64,000 bases of DNA from Lepidurus packardi (GCA_023053545.1 JAKZAN010000001.1:13780024-13844023), one strand, 5' to 3'. Shown: positions 1-15,000, counted from the stretch's first letter. The notes: generated by a model not told the origin, from the letters alone. Numbers and translations are program-made.

Positions 1-3000
1 GTTTAATTGACGGCCAAACTGGGTTGGTCCGCGTTACTAATGATCGTTCCAGTAGCACTCTCACATTACACGAGGCGCTCCAACAAAATTACATAGCCAA
101 GCCTCTGACGCTCAAAGACTGCCACGATTTGGCGCTGATTAACCCAGGTGGTACTGTCACTGACCCGGTATTCCACAAACCACTGACGTTGATCCAAGCC
201 ATAGCCTGTGGCTTGCTCAACGCAGTTGTCCCGTCGATTACTGACTCCCGTACCGGACAACTCTTGCCACTGTCCCAAGCGTTAGTGACGGGATTAATCC
301 GTCCGGACGGGCAATACGTCGACCCAAAGTCCAAACAGGTTTCCTCTTTGACCGAGGCCGTCAAGAATGGACTCATTACGTCTGTGTCTCAGAAAATGGT
401 TTTCGACATTGACGGCATTAAAGATCCCCGAACAGGCGAGTACGTCACGTTCAATCAGGCAGTGAGTCAAGGTTTGGTGGATCTCACCACCGGAGTCTTC
501 GTGGACTACGCAACCAATCGTCAATTAACGCTAGAACAAGCTGCGGCGGAAAAATTGATTCAGCCGCAAATCCTCAACACTTTGAAGCAAAGTATTGGCA
601 TAAAAGACCCACAAGGGCAAGAAATGAGCGTCCTTGAAGCGGTGCAAAGTGGAATTCTTAATCCGGTAACAGGCCAGATCGTTAACTTGGAATCCGGCAA
701 AGCTATTCCCATTGAAATGGCCGTTACGCAAGGGCTTATCACACCTAAAGGCGCAGTCTTTCTTACGAGCCTCTTAAGTGTCACGGTGACGACGGCCACC
801 GTAACTCACAGCGTGGAAAGGTACGTGACAGTCAAAGCCGCGGCCGGTGATTCCAAACGAGTTTACGACGCAGTCCAAGTGGCCGTCGACCAAGGCTTGA
901 TCGACGCCCAAGCGGGTACTTACACCGATCCTACCACCCATCAAGTAATGTCTATCCAAGAAGCGATCGATTTGGGTCGTTTGGCGACTGTGGAGCAGCG
1001 CAGAGAATCGGTCAGTTGCAAGCGCAGCATGATTGAACTTCCCTCGAAAGGTTTCACGTTGAAAGAAGCGATCGAGCAAAAGCTTTTTGATCCAGTGACG
1101 GGCCTGTTAGCCGTGCCTGGAACTGATCGACTCGTTTCGCTCGAGGAATGCATCGCGTTAGCTATCATCGACCCCGACTCGGCTACCGTACTGGATCCGG
1201 CTACTGGCCGCAATATTTCTCTGGCGCATAGTTTTGAAATCAAGGTGTTAACAGTCACGGGCCAGTATCAAGAAAAGGGCGTCAAGCAACCCATTGTTCT
1301 CAAAGAGGCCATTCAGAAACAGTTTGTTAAATTCGAGCAAGCAGCAACAGTCAAAACTTCTCCGTCGTCGCCTGCTAGGATTCTCCAAGTCACGCAGCTT
1401 GAAGGTCAGCCGCCCGTTTTGGAAGTCTCGAATCCTTTAGAAGGCACCCTCGTTCCGTTACAGCCTAACATAGGGTTCCGAACGTCAACCGTAGAACCCC
1501 TTCAGGTGTCGCCGGGGATCTTATTCTCGCTTGAAGACGCCAGCTTAACGATCCAAGGCGAAACCGTGGACTTGTGCACGGCGCTGAAACAAGGAAAAAT
1601 CGCGGCTACCAAAGTCAAAGTTAAAGACCCTTATTCTGGTCGAGAGTTGAACATTACCGAAGCGTTTCGCAAAGGGATCGTCCATAAAGAAACGGGCGAG
1701 TACAAGAACGCGTCCGGACGCAAACTTTCCTTGATTGATGCGGTGAAGTTAGGCATCATTGCCGTTGCTGGCGTTCCTTTGAGTCAGGCATTGGAAGAGG
1801 CTCAACACGAGAAAGACAAAGCGTTCAAAGCACGGCTTATGAAACCCGACTCCCTCAAAATTATGCACCCCCAAACTGGCCACGAGTTAACCTTCCAAGA
1901 AGCAGTAGAATCCGGCTTACTGCATTGGCAATCTACAGAAGACTTGCCGGAAACTCCCAGCGAAGCCAGTTCGACAGAAACCAACCATGACATTATACAA
2001 TTCCTGACCCCCGAGCTGTTGAGCAGCGTGGTCGTAACCGACCCGAGTAGTGGACGGAACATACATTTGTCCGAAGCTGTACAACAAGGACTTTTGACTC
2101 CCAAAGAAGCCCAAACCATGCTAGAAAGCCAGCCTGCGTTGAAAATCATGGACACGACTGGTTTGCCCATTGGCGGGCCTCGTAAACTGTCCTTGGCGGA
2201 TCAAACCCGTCAGAGGATCACTACCGAGCCTAAATTTAGCGTGGCGATCGGCCGCGCTAAAGCTAGCATGGTGCAACAGCCGGTTAAATTACAGCGCATC
2301 CAACGCCAAGTTCTGAAACCGCAACAAGCAGTTGAGCAAGGACTCGTCGACTCGCAAACGGCGGACGTTCTCGAATCTGCTGAGATTTCCGCAGACAGTA
2401 CCTTACCTGAGGCATTGGCCGCCAAGAGCGTCGATCTGGATTCCGGCGCCATTAAAGACATCCTCCATGGAGAACAGTTGACCATTAGGGAAGCCATTGA
2501 GCGCGGGATCATCGACGGCCAGAACGGGGAATTGCTGTTCCCTGTTGCGCGAAGCTTATCCATGGCAGAAATCGTTCAACAAGGCTTGTATGACATCAAA
2601 GCCAAGCGGTTTGTCCACCCCGAAAACGGGCAGCTTCTCACCTTAGACGAAGCCTTAGTCTGCGAAATGGTAGACTCCTCCACTCTGGTAATCCATCCGC
2701 GCAGCAATGAAGTGACTCCCTTATCCCAAGCGATAACCTCCTGGGTAGATCCCCAAACTGGTCAGATCAAGAGCCGAGAAGGCACCATCTCGTTGTTGGA
2801 TGCAGTCCAGAGAAAGCTCTTTAAGGAATCTGAAACGTCGATCTCGATGAAAGCCGAAGAAATTGTACCGTCGTTAGGCATGAGTTTACCTGTAGCACTG
2901 GAGCGAGGGTTAATCGATCCTAAGACCCTCAAGGTGACCAATCCTCTCCTCAAAACCCAGTATACGCTTGAAGAAGCATTGGCCAAAGGTTTCATCTTGT

Positions 3001-6000
3001 CCTTACCTTACCCCGTGGCTCCCAATTGCGTTTCGCTGAAGCAGGCCATAGAAAACGGTTTGGTCGACATTAAGACTGGTACTTTTAAGCATCCGCAATC
3101 GGGCGAGATCATCACTGTACAAGAAGCACTGGAAAACGGGCTTTTGATCCTGCAAGTAGCAACCAGTCCTATCCGCAAGTTCTCCAAGGCAGTCGACTCC
3201 CAGGAAATCATGGAGATGGAAGAGACGTTGGTCACGACGCACAGTTTGGACCCGAACATTATAGAACTGAAACCAGGCTTCGTACTCTTGAGTCAAGATC
3301 AAGTTAAGAACATTCACACGGGAGAAGTCATGTCTTTGGAAAAGGCCAAGAGGCGTGGGCTAATAGTAGGCATGGCTGGGGCGCTGAACTTTTACACTGC
3401 AATCGATGAGGGGTATTTGGACTTGAAAACGCAAACGTTCGTCCATCCTCAGACGCAGCAATCCTACACTTTACAAGAAGCCTTACAGCAAGGTTTGATT
3501 GAATTCAGCGAAGAGACAAACGACGTTCCTGTGCAGTGGCAGCAGGATCCCTCTGTTAATCGTTCTCCGGAAAAGCTAGGCCAGTCCAACGCAGTCATTT
3601 TTGACGCTGCGTCCCAAAAATGTCTCACAGTCGACGAAGCATGTGCGAAAGGCATTTTAGACGTAAATGGCCAGTACAAGGAGCCTGGAACAGGCAAGTC
3701 CATCTCGGTGGCCGATGCAGCCAAATTAGGTCTAGTCGCCGTGCTGGGTGTACCCATCTTGGCTGGAATGGCAGTAGGCGGAATCGCAGTCGGCATCGGG
3801 AAACTCTTTGAAAGGAAACCCAAGAAACCGACTGAAGAACCAATGGAAACCAGCGAAGACGTGCTCGATAACGATACTTTCGTGCCCCAACTCGCCTATC
3901 AGCCCGTGGTGGCCATGTCCCTACAGGAAGCCTTAGAACACGTAGATACCAAAACCTGTCAAGTGACAATCAAGTCCACTGGCGAAAAGATGAACTTGGC
4001 GGATGCTGTTGCTCAAGGTTTGGTAAACCCTCAAAGCTGCGTGCAAGTGAAGCACCCTAATGCCATCACCATATCCTTCACGGCCAATCAAGATCAAGTA
4101 TGGGCAGTGGACATGCTGAACCCAGATTTCGCCATCCAACATGGACTTTATGATCCCGTGGAGAAACGCTTCGTGGAATCCAACCAACCGTTGAAATTCG
4201 CGGACGCAGTCGCGTTGGGCTACTTTCCAGGCGCGGACATCTTAGTGAAAGACTTGCGATGCAATACGCGAGTGACTTTGAAGGAAGCCCTGGATAACTT
4301 GCTCATTGACCCCAGCACGGGTCAAATGGTCGATCCGAAAACAGGTCGCCGTGTCGATTTCTACGATGCAGTGGCGTTGGGCTGGATTGAAACGTCCGAC
4401 GAAGTTGTGGCGTCACATGTGGAGCGCTCGCCCGGTCGTAAAGGCAGCACTACTTTCTTGGCCCAACTCCGATCCGAAACTTACAACATCCAAACCGGGT
4501 TGCTCACCATCTCCAATTTACCCAACGTTAAACCTTTGCCTTTACATAAAGCATGCCAGCAAGGTCTCACTAGCCCCGAATCAGTCATGTACCACGATCT
4601 AGCGACGGGCCAAGCATTGTCTTTGAACGAAGCCGAAAAACTTGGCCTAGTGGACGTCAAACAAGGGTTAATCATGAATGACTTGAGTCAACCGAAACTG
4701 GATTTCCGCGCCGCAGTCTTGCAAGGCGTGTTGCAACCGCTGAGACATCGATGGAGCTTGTTAGCTTCCCTCAATCAAGGTTTATTTGACTCCCGGTTGG
4801 GTTTATTCAAAGACCCCGACACACGACAGACCTTCGGCTTGGAAGAAGCGCTCCAACGCGGTTTCCTCGATCCGTTCGCCTCGGATATCCAGGATCCCCA
4901 ATCTGGGAAGTGTGTCGCGTTGGATGAAGCTATAGAAAAGGGCTGGATCAACCTCAAAACAGCCAAATTGAAGACCAAACATCACGGAGAGGTTACCTTG
5001 GATAAAGCATTGACGTTAGGACTCATTACATCTAAGGCGTCGCCTTTGGACTTACTCGAAGCTGTGAGAAGCGGCTTGTATAACTCCGACTCCAAGCGCT
5101 TCGTGAGTCCATTCACGGGTCAAGAAGAAACGCTGCAAGAAGCCCTAGCGGCTGGCTGGTTCAACCCAGAATCGGTCCAGGTACAGCTCTCTCCCGACGA
5201 GGTTCTTACTCTGGTGGAAATTGCCAAGCAAGGTTTGGTGCTGGACTGGGAAGAGTTATTACATTCAAAAAAGCTGATCGCTGTACCGAAGACTTGCTTA
5301 ACACTCCAGGATGCTATAGCCAAAAGTCTCTACGATGCTGAAACGGGACTTTTCAGACTCCCGCGAACCCAACATTCCGTCACGTTGTCAGAAGCCATCA
5401 AAATGGGCTTTATCGATGCCGAAGCTCGGGCGTTCAAAGATCCCCGCTCGGGATCGTTGTTAACGGTGAAAGAAGCCCTGAGTACCGGCCTTATTAACCC
5501 CCAAACCGGCATGGCCATCGATCCCACAACCGGCGCGGAAATGGACTTCAAAGAAGCCACGGAACGTGGGTTACTTTTAGCCTCACAACGCAAGTTGTCC
5601 GTTACCGAAGCGGTCAATCACGGTTTACTCGACGCACAAGCTGGTCGTTTAGTCTTGCCCGAAACCCAGCGGCGGATCCCCATATCTGCAGCAATCCGAG
5701 AGGGGGTACTAGACCCAGAGGCTACTTTAGTCAAAGACGCCGTCACGGGTCAGATGATGACCTGGCAGCGAGCGGTGAAAGAGAACATTCTGGACCCCAA
5801 TGCGAGTACGTTGAAAACGGGAAAGTTCCAAAAAGTGGACTTTGAAGACGCACTAGACATGGGTCTTTTCGTCGAAGTCCAGCGACCGATCCTCGTCAGC
5901 GAAGCTATTGTCAAAGAAGTGTACGATCCGGAGACCGGGCTTTTCCTGGACCCTCGTTCTGGACAATTCCTAACGCTCGCGGAAGCTATTGAGAGTGATT

Positions 6001-9000
6001 TGATCGACCCAGACTCGGTGCATGTTAAAGATACTCGCCAGGGATTCCTCCGGAAGCTCTCTTTAGCCGTCGCGATCGAACTGGGACTCATCAATGGGGA
6101 AACAGCCGTTATGACGGATTTTAGTCGGGACAAAGCCCAGTTCAAACTCCATGAAGCGTTCGCCGAAGGCTTGCTCGTAGATTCCAAAGGACCGGTGTCT
6201 TTGCAGCGCATGATCCGTCAAGGTTTATACGACGAAGGGACTGGCAAATTGATGGACCCCAATTCTGGTAAACCCATCACGCTCCACGAGGCTTTGCGGA
6301 GGTACGTCGTCCATCCTGCGTTGCCGTGTTACTGGGACGAGCCAACGCGAAAGCTGTTGACCCTCGTTCAAGCCTGCTGCGCCTCCGTCATTGACAGGCG
6401 GCAAGGAAAACTCAAGTTACCCTCTTCGGGCGAGTTGATCCCGCTGAGCGTAGCGTTGGAACAAGGCTTGATCGTGGACATCGAGAGACCGTTCTCATTG
6501 TACAAGTCGATCGCCATGGGTTTGTACGACGACGACAATCACACCTTTATCCATCCCGCTACGGGCCGGCGCCTCAATTTAGAGGACGCTTGTCGCGAAG
6601 GCTTCATCGACCCCGATACTTCGATCGTTAAACACGCCACCACTGAAAAATTCATGAAACTACCGGAAGCCATCCAGTTCAATTTGATCAAACCCCGCGA
6701 AAGCGTGTACCAAGTCCCCGGTACGGACCAGCTTATTTCTTTAAGCGACGCGAAAGAGCGACGCTGGATTGTGACAGACAAGAAGGGCCTCACTTTGGAA
6801 GAAGCGTTGGAAAACGGACTCTTTGTGGTCGAAACGGGTAAATTTGTGGACCCCAGTGTGGGCGATTCCTTAGACCTCGCCCAAGCCATCCAGCATGGCT
6901 TAATCGACCCCGCAACCACTTGCTACATTGACCCGTTGACCAATCAGTTGAAAAGCTTGAAAGCCGCGATCGAAAACGGGGACGTAGATCTCGCTCGCGG
7001 TCTGGTCCATGATCCTAAGGCGAAGAGGAGCGTCTCCTTGGAACTGGCGTTCGAGAGACGTTTGCTGGTCACTGCCGAACGCGCCTTGACGTTCAACCAA
7101 GCCGTCGGCAGAGGCAGCATTGATTTTAACCAAGGGACCTTCACTGACCCCCGTTCGCGCCAACAGTGCACCTTGGAGGAAGCGCTAACTATGGAATTGA
7201 TCGACCCCGAATCGGCCGTCATCCGCCATCCCCAAACGGGCCGTTTCTGCACCTTGAAGCGAGCCATTGCCGAGAACCTGATCGATTTAAAGAAACGAGC
7301 CATGTTAGATCCACGCACCGGCCGTTTCACCTCCTTCAACGTTGTATTTGAGCAAGGGACCGTGGTTTTCTTACGGGAGCCCTTGGCATACGATGTTGCG
7401 GTCGAGAAAGCTCATTTGAACCAAGTTACGGGTCAGTATACCGACCCTACCTCTGAGGAAACCTTCAATTTGAAGGAAGCCAGCTCGTTAGGTTTGATCG
7501 ATGGCGAATCCGCGTTGGTCGTAGACACTCTGCTCAATAAGGTTGTCAAACTAGGAAGGTCCTTTACCGTCAATCTGGTGGACGCCGAGAAGGGGTTAGT
7601 TTTCAACACGACCACCAATCAGGTCCTGCCGTTGAATGCCGCTAGGGAAGCTCGACTGCTCTTTACACCCAGTCAAGCCTTCACCCTGTTAGAAGCGTTG
7701 AGATTTGGACTGTATACTATTGAAACGGGCACTTTCCTCAACCCTTACACCAACACCCCCCTTACGCTCGAGCAAGCTATCGAGCGCGGTTTGATTGATC
7801 CCACTACCACTTTGGTACGGCATGCAAGTACTGGAGACATCGTACCTCTGCTAGAAGCCATCAGTAGCGGATTGGTGGACGCCCAAGCCGGGCAAGTGGT
7901 GGTTAATAACGAGACGCGGGTTCATTTCATGGCAGCACGGGAACGTGGCTGGCTCCTAACAGCAGAAGCCAGGGTAAGGGGCTTAACCATGTTCGCATGG
8001 AACCACCCACCCCTTGCATTTTCTTTTTGTTTACATTATTTTTCGTTTTTCCCATGATCCGAGTCATCCCTTTCCCCTTACGGAATCCTTCAAGTCCCCT
8101 TTGATTGTGGAACCCTTTTCCGTATGTTAAACAGGCAAACCAACGCCCTGCACTCCTAGACGTACTCCTTTTGGTCATGTTGGGTAGGAAGTGGGGCTTT
8201 TGGACGCAAGTTAATCCATGCTTTTAAAGTTTAACCAATGCATTCCTTCGTCTTAAATGCAAGGGAAAAGAGCCTTGCTAGCTGGGAAATGGGCACGACG
8301 TCCAGCTTCTAAAAGCTTCCGAATCTTAATCCAGTGCAAACTGATTCATGCTCTTAAAAGCATGAGCTATGCAACTGTAACTGCATGCTCTCAGTCTTGA
8401 AGAGGAGAGAGAAAAATGAGCCGTTTTTTTGTTATTGGCTTCCAGAATTTGTATTTGTTGGCCAGCGTTTTAAGAGTTTGATCGTGTCCTGGGTTGATGT
8501 GTGTGATTGAGACGTATGTTTGCTTTAATCGCTTGACATACTAACAGTCTTAAGGAAGAGTTTTCCTTAATGCCAGCTTCTTGTATTTGCAGCAAGCGAT
8601 GGAAGAGAAGTACAAGCTGTGCGACGAAGGCGTGGCTAAGCTACTATCGTGGCTTTCCAATGTGGAATCGCAGTTGGCTAATCAAGACATGGTCCGCGAG
8701 GATGTGGCTGAATTGAAGAACCAAATCAACGTTGTTAAAGTAATTTATATTAAATTTGGGATACTTGATAAATAGTTGTTTTAGATACATAATAAATAAT
8801 CGTGGAGTTTTTTTTTATTTACTAATAGAGAAATTGTAAACAAACATGTCAATCTTTTAGGGTATCCGGGATGATTTGGAAGGTCATAGCAAAGCAGTGA
8901 ATAACTGTCTGGATCAAGCTCGTTTAATCTTAGCCCAAGGCGGCGACGTTTTATCGGCCGAAGAGCTGTCCACGTTGGAACGCAATGCTCAAGAGCTGAA

Positions 9001-12000
9001 GCAACGTTATGACCACGCCCATGATCAAACCGACAAAGTATTGCGTAAACTGGGCTCCGCCTTGGACGAACTGAGCAAATTCCGCTCGGAATTGGCCACT
9101 TTCAAGACGTGGCTCAGCAAAGCTACCAAGACTTTGGAAGAGCGCGAGCGCTGGCTGGGCAACTTGAACCGCATTCAAACTAGCACTGAAGCGAACCGAG
9201 AACTAATTAGCGACGTGATTGCCCATCAAGCCGACTTGCGCTTCATTACCATGGCTGCACAAAAGTACCTCGATGAATCCAAGGATCATTTGCAGGTCTT
9301 GAACCAATTCCGCACATCGTTGCCCCAGCGCCTGTCTCACATCGAACCCAAGGATTCCGTAGTGAAACAAGAAGTGTCGGATGCTTCAGCGGGATTCCAG
9401 GACTTAGTGAAGCGAGCTAACAAGCTGTCCGACAAGATGTCCGCAATTGGTTCCAAGCAGAAAGAGTACCAGGAAGCTGTCACCAAAGCCAAGACCTGGC
9501 TCAAAGAAGTCGAGCCGAAAGCTAACAAGATCGTTAATGAACCCTTGGGAGCTGAGCCCAAAACAGTTGAAGATCAGTTGAATCGTGCCAAAGCCTTAAA
9601 TCATGACTTTATGGCGTCCGAACGTCTCATTGAGAACACTAAACAAGTAAAGCCCAATTTCTTTTCAGTGTCCCCCACGGCTTAATTTGTGGTGCATTTT
9701 TTCTAGGCCGCTGCTGGTTTATTACACGTCTTGGAAGGTGACGTACCTGAAGTAGACAAACAGAATCTCGAAGGCACGCCCATTGAACTGGAAGACAAGT
9801 ACCGACGTCTGTCATTAGCCTTGGCTGACAAGTGCCAGCTTTTAGACACGGCTTTGGTGCAGAGTCAAGGCGTCCAAGAAGCTCTAGATACTTTAGCCAA
9901 CTGGTTAGGACAAGCCGAGAACCAGTTGAAGTACGTTTAGTTCATTCTTAGTTCGTCATTCTTGATATTTATTACCATTTTATTCAAATAGGAACGTGAC
10001 AAAACCGGCAAGTTTGTCACGCGAGCGCTTGGAAGAACAAATCCGAGAACACCGACAGATAGCTGGGGATGTGGAAAGCAAGAAGCCTAGTTTCGACAGC
10101 ATCAACCAAGCTACCGCGCAACTGATTGCGAACCCGGACAACGCTCGCATTGCTCGCAAGATTGATACCAAGATGAAGGACGTGAACTTGCGCTATGAAA
10201 AGCTCCAAGAGCGAGTAGACAGGCGAGGAGAGGCTTTGGATGAAACCTTCGCACACCTTGACGCCTTCCAGCTGCAATTTAACCAGTTTGAAGAGTGGTA
10301 CTTGATAGTGGTGGAAAGCTTGGAATCGCCTGACGTGATTCGCATTTCCGCCGAGCAAATGGCCCAACGCGTAGAAGACATTGCGCGGCAAAGAGATGCC
10401 CGTCGAGGCGATTACGATGACTTGATGAAGAACGGCAAGAGCCTCGTGGCCAAGAAAGACGTCACCGATACCACGCCCATAAGGGACAAGATAAAGAACT
10501 TGGAAGTGCAATGGAAAGACCTGAACGCCATCATTGACGAAAGCCAGAAGGACGGACGCGCTCGAATCGAGCAGCTGACCGCCTATGAGAAACTCCGGGA
10601 CCAAGTTTTGGATTGGTTGGAACGGACCGAACGCCGTGTGGAGCACTTGGAACCTGTAGCCGTGGATGCCGACACCTTAAAGAAGCAAACCGAAGAAATC
10701 AAAGTAAAGAAGATTCAGTCATTTTCTTAAGGTTTTTCTTATATTTCCTGTCTCAACAGCCGTTGGCGAAAGAGCATCGCGACTATGGTCCCACAGTGGA
10801 ACGCGTGGTTGACCTGGGTACTTCTTACGACGCAATTCTGAAAGGAGAGCGTCCGGAGAGCCCTCGTCGCCGCAGTTCGGCTAGCCCTAACAAACGCCCG
10901 TCAATCACCACATGTAAGTCTTCTTCTTCTCAATAGTCTGGACTAGGAAAGATTCCTTGGGGTTAAGTTAAGAGAAATTTTAGGGGGGTTTGTAATGAAC
11001 TTACCCTTTTTCTTTTTTTCTGGAATGGAACTTTTTGTATGAGGTAGTAGAGTAATGCCAGTCCTCTTTTTTTGCTCTCTTTTTTCCCCCTTTCCCCCCA
11101 AATTCGTTTGGTTTCTGTGCCTGTGTCGGTTTTGTCTCCGTTTCGCATGTGGGTTAGTGCGTCGTCCTTCGCAAGATCTTCGTAGTCCATCTCCCAGCAA
11201 AGGTCCCAACGGTCAAAGCCCGTTGACGAATAGTGCATCGTCGGGTTTCAGCAGCAGGCGATCGTCCCAAGATGGATACATAGCTTTAGAAGGTAGTGGC
11301 AGTACATTTTCTCCCCCTTTTTTCGGTCCTCTTTGTCTCGCTATCTGCCTTTTTTACCTGGTTTGCGTTCGGTTATAGTTATATAATGTGCGTATGTGGG
11401 TAACTCTGCTGGTGTGATGGTTCTAACATTGGACTGGGATTTTGTTTTTGTAATCCGGTATTGAATCGATTCCAGATGCCAGTCCTGTGCAGCAGCAGTT
11501 GAACGAGATGTGTCACCGGTACTCGTTACTGGGCACCAAGTTAAGTGATCGTCAAAGCGAGTTGGATTTGATGAAAGAGGAAGCTAAGAAGCATTCCGAA
11601 GCTTTGCGGTTGCTGGCGACTTTCTTGGACAAAACGGAGCGCCAATTGCCGCGTGATTCGCTTGTTCCGCAAACTAAAGAAGATGCGGAGAAACAGTTGC
11701 GTGGTGTTAAGGTAAATACGTTCAGCCAACGTCTCGAAAAGTATGTGTACATATGGGTTTGGATTTTCCAGAATTTATTGGAGGACATGTACGAGAAACA
11801 GCCACAACTGGACAGTCTAAAGAACCAAGTGACAGATTTACTGCGTCGCAAAGCTAACGTGCCAGGCGCTGCTCACCTACACGAAGATGTATCGACCGTG
11901 TCGGGTCGCTGGAAGGAAGTACAAGAGAGATGCAAGCAAAAGGCGCGTTTCTTGGAAGACGTCAAGAATTTCCATGACACTTTTGAGCAATTATCTGCGT

Positions 12001-15000
12001 GGTTGGTCGCCAAGGATCGAATGATGTCTGTATTGGGACCGATTGCCTCTGATCCTCGTTTGGTTCATAACCAACTCCAACAAGTTCAAGTGAGCTTCCT
12101 TCTATATTGGCCTATTTTTTTTTTCTTTCTATTTTGACTACTTTTACACCAGGCTTTTCTGAATTTAAAAGATAGTTTGAATCGCTTTAAAAACATGATT
12201 TTGCATGTATTGAATGGAAAATGGCGATTCCTTGTAGGTTTTGCGCGAAGAATTTAAGACGCAAGAACCTCAGGTTCAGCAACTAGAGCATCTGGCTGAT
12301 GTTTTGTTGCAGCAAGCCGACCCTTCTTCGCCGGACGGCCGTCGAATTAATGACAAGATGGCAATGGTTAGCGCCAAATGGTCGGATTTAATTGGGCGTT
12401 TGGAAGACCGTAAACAAAGCTTGGATGCCGCTTCCGGTACCAGCCGGCAATTCTACGCTAATTTGGGACAGTTGCAAGATGCTTTGCAGCGGATTTCCGA
12501 TGAGCTCGATGACCTGGCTGTGGAGAAGGCATATCCTGAAGAACTGCTCAATAAACTAGACGTAAGGATTTGATTGGGTTTGTCTGATTAAATAAATTTT
12601 GTCTTTTAGTCTTTGGAGGAGCAATTGGAATTCCAGCGACCTTTGTTGGCCGAAGTGGAGGCTGTAAGCGAGCAGTTGTGCGCCATTTTGAGCGATGCCT
12701 CCTCGAAAGCTGAAATCAACCACAAATTGGGACAAGTGGATAAGATGCATGCTCAATTGCAAAAGAAACTGGATAACCGCAAAGCCGAGTTGGAAAACCT
12801 GTTGCGCGATTCTCGCGAATTTGGAGCGCAATGTGGGGACTTGCAAGACTGGCTGAAAGCATGCGGTACAGCCGTGGAAGGCAAGCTTTTGGTATCTGCT
12901 GATCGAGATAAGCTTAAGCAGCAGATGCAAGAAGCTGAGGTAAGCTTTTTCCGTACTCTTTTTCATACAAGATCGTAGAGAATGGTCAAGATAGAAATGG
13001 TTTGTGTTTTGGTTGGTAGCCCGTATACAAAGAAGTCATGAGCAAAGAACATGAAGTCATCATGATGCTGGACAAGGGACAGGAACTTGTGGCCCAATCG
13101 CCTAGCAAAAACGATGCTAGGGATCTTCAGAAGACTTTGGAGAGCATCAAAGCGCAATGGGATCGTTTGCGTCAACAAGCCATGGAAAGACACACACGTT
13201 TACAGACATCTTCCGTGAGTTCTGCGTTTCGAATTCAGTTTTCCTTTCTATAAAGCAATTTATCCTGGGTGTTTTGAAAAGAACTTGACATGTCAGACTT
13301 TAAGCAATTGAGAACGTGACATGCTCTAAGCTATTCGGAATTTATTAAGAAAAAAGAAGGGCTAATTGATTTGTCTTTTAGGAACTGTGTCGGAAATTCG
13401 ATCATGCGGAGGAAGCATTCTTGCCATGGCTGAAACAAGCCGAACATAAGCTAGCGAACTTGACCCCTGTGGCCTTCCAAAAGACTGAATTGGACCAACA
13501 AGTGAAAGAAATTCACGCTTTCCGCAACGAATTATCCCGCCACAGCGCCGCATTCGAGACGCACAAAGGCTTAGGCGAAACATTCCTCAAGTCCTGCGAT
13601 GCCGACAAAGAAGGTGTCAAACAGGATTTGTCCGATTTGCAGAAACGCTGGGAGGGAGTCAACTCGGGCATTCTGGAGCGCTCTCAATCGTTGGAAGACA
13701 TCAGCCAACGAGTTGGCGAGTTTAGCGAACATTTGCGCGACGCTCAACACGCTCTTCAGCGCGTAGAAGACCGACTGGCTTCCCATGACGCCCTGGGCAA
13801 TGCAGCTAAAGATGCCAAGTTGTTAGATCGCGTCAAGGTAAATATTTGTCTGTTTTTATTTTAGGATTGTTTTTCTAGAACTTGGGAAACCTTTTTAATT
13901 ATGTGTAATGGAATAATTTTCATTATTTGCGCACTTCAACTAAAATCTTGTATGTCTTGTATGTAATTATATGATTCCCTCAGGCTATTCTGGATGAAGC
14001 GGTCAAGCTCGAGAAGGGTGTGGAACGAGTACAAGATTTTGCCCGAGGATTAGTAACCGATGCTCACGGTCATGGTTCCGATGCCTCTCATATTGATCAA
14101 CAAGCCCAGGACTTGGCTGAGCGTTACGGAGAACTGAAAAATCAACTGCAAGAACGCTGCCAAGATCTGGAGACGTCTTCTCATGCATTGTCTCATTACA
14201 ATGTGGGTTATAAAGACTATTTTTTTATGAAAGTTTGTATAACTTTTCGGATCGATTTTCCAGGAGCAAGTAAAGGTCGTGTTGGGAGATTTGACTGCTT
14301 TGGAAGCCGAACTAAACGATATGCATCCTCCGGCTAGGAATTTGGACAGCTTAAAGTCCCAGTTGGATGAAGTTCATGATTTTATGGACAAACTCGATAG
14401 CCAGCGTCATCGTTTGGAAGGTGCTTTCCGTACTGGAGCCGAGCTGGTTAGCCAGGGTCATGCCCAAGATGCTCAAGCGACCAAGGAGCAATTAGACGGA
14501 TTGAAAAACCAGGCCGATCGCATCAACGCCAAGGCCCAAGCGCGTGAAAAAGAAGTGGACAAGACTGTGAAGGGAATGGAAGATTTCTACAACCTGTACG
14601 ACAACATTATCCGATTGGTTGACGAGGTAAATAATGTGCTTTATCATCTCTACGTGACTGATGTGGTTGTTTTTGCTTAACTTTGACAGGCCGGAAAGGA
14701 AGAGCGAAGTTTCAAACCGATCGGTGGAGACGTGGAACTCATCCGTCAACAACAAGCCGAATTTCGCGCTTTCTGTCAGACGTATACCGTGCCACTGCAA
14801 AAGGAAGTTGAAGAGGCTAATCGATTGGGAACGGGTTTGGTTAAGTCTGCTGCCAACGGCGTTTCGACTTCCGCTTTAGAAGGGGATCTAGAGAAGATGA
14901 ACGAGCGTTGGAATAACTTGAAAGAAAAGGTACACATCAGCAAGAGTCAAAAGAAAAAGTACATTAAATTTTTCCATATATTTCTAGCTTCACGAAAGGG

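Noticed and set aside
7974-8057. Continuation of the plakin-repeat reading frame to a stop at 8057
   Set aside because: The composition changes abruptly at a strong GTAAGG donor, and the next rod exon follows in phase. Treated as intronic read-through, though an intron-retention isoform is possible.
11712-11771. Apparently coding 60 nt inside the rod
   Set aside because: Bounded by GTAAAT and TTTCCAG, has no spectrin-repeat character, and is a multiple of three only by chance; called an intron.
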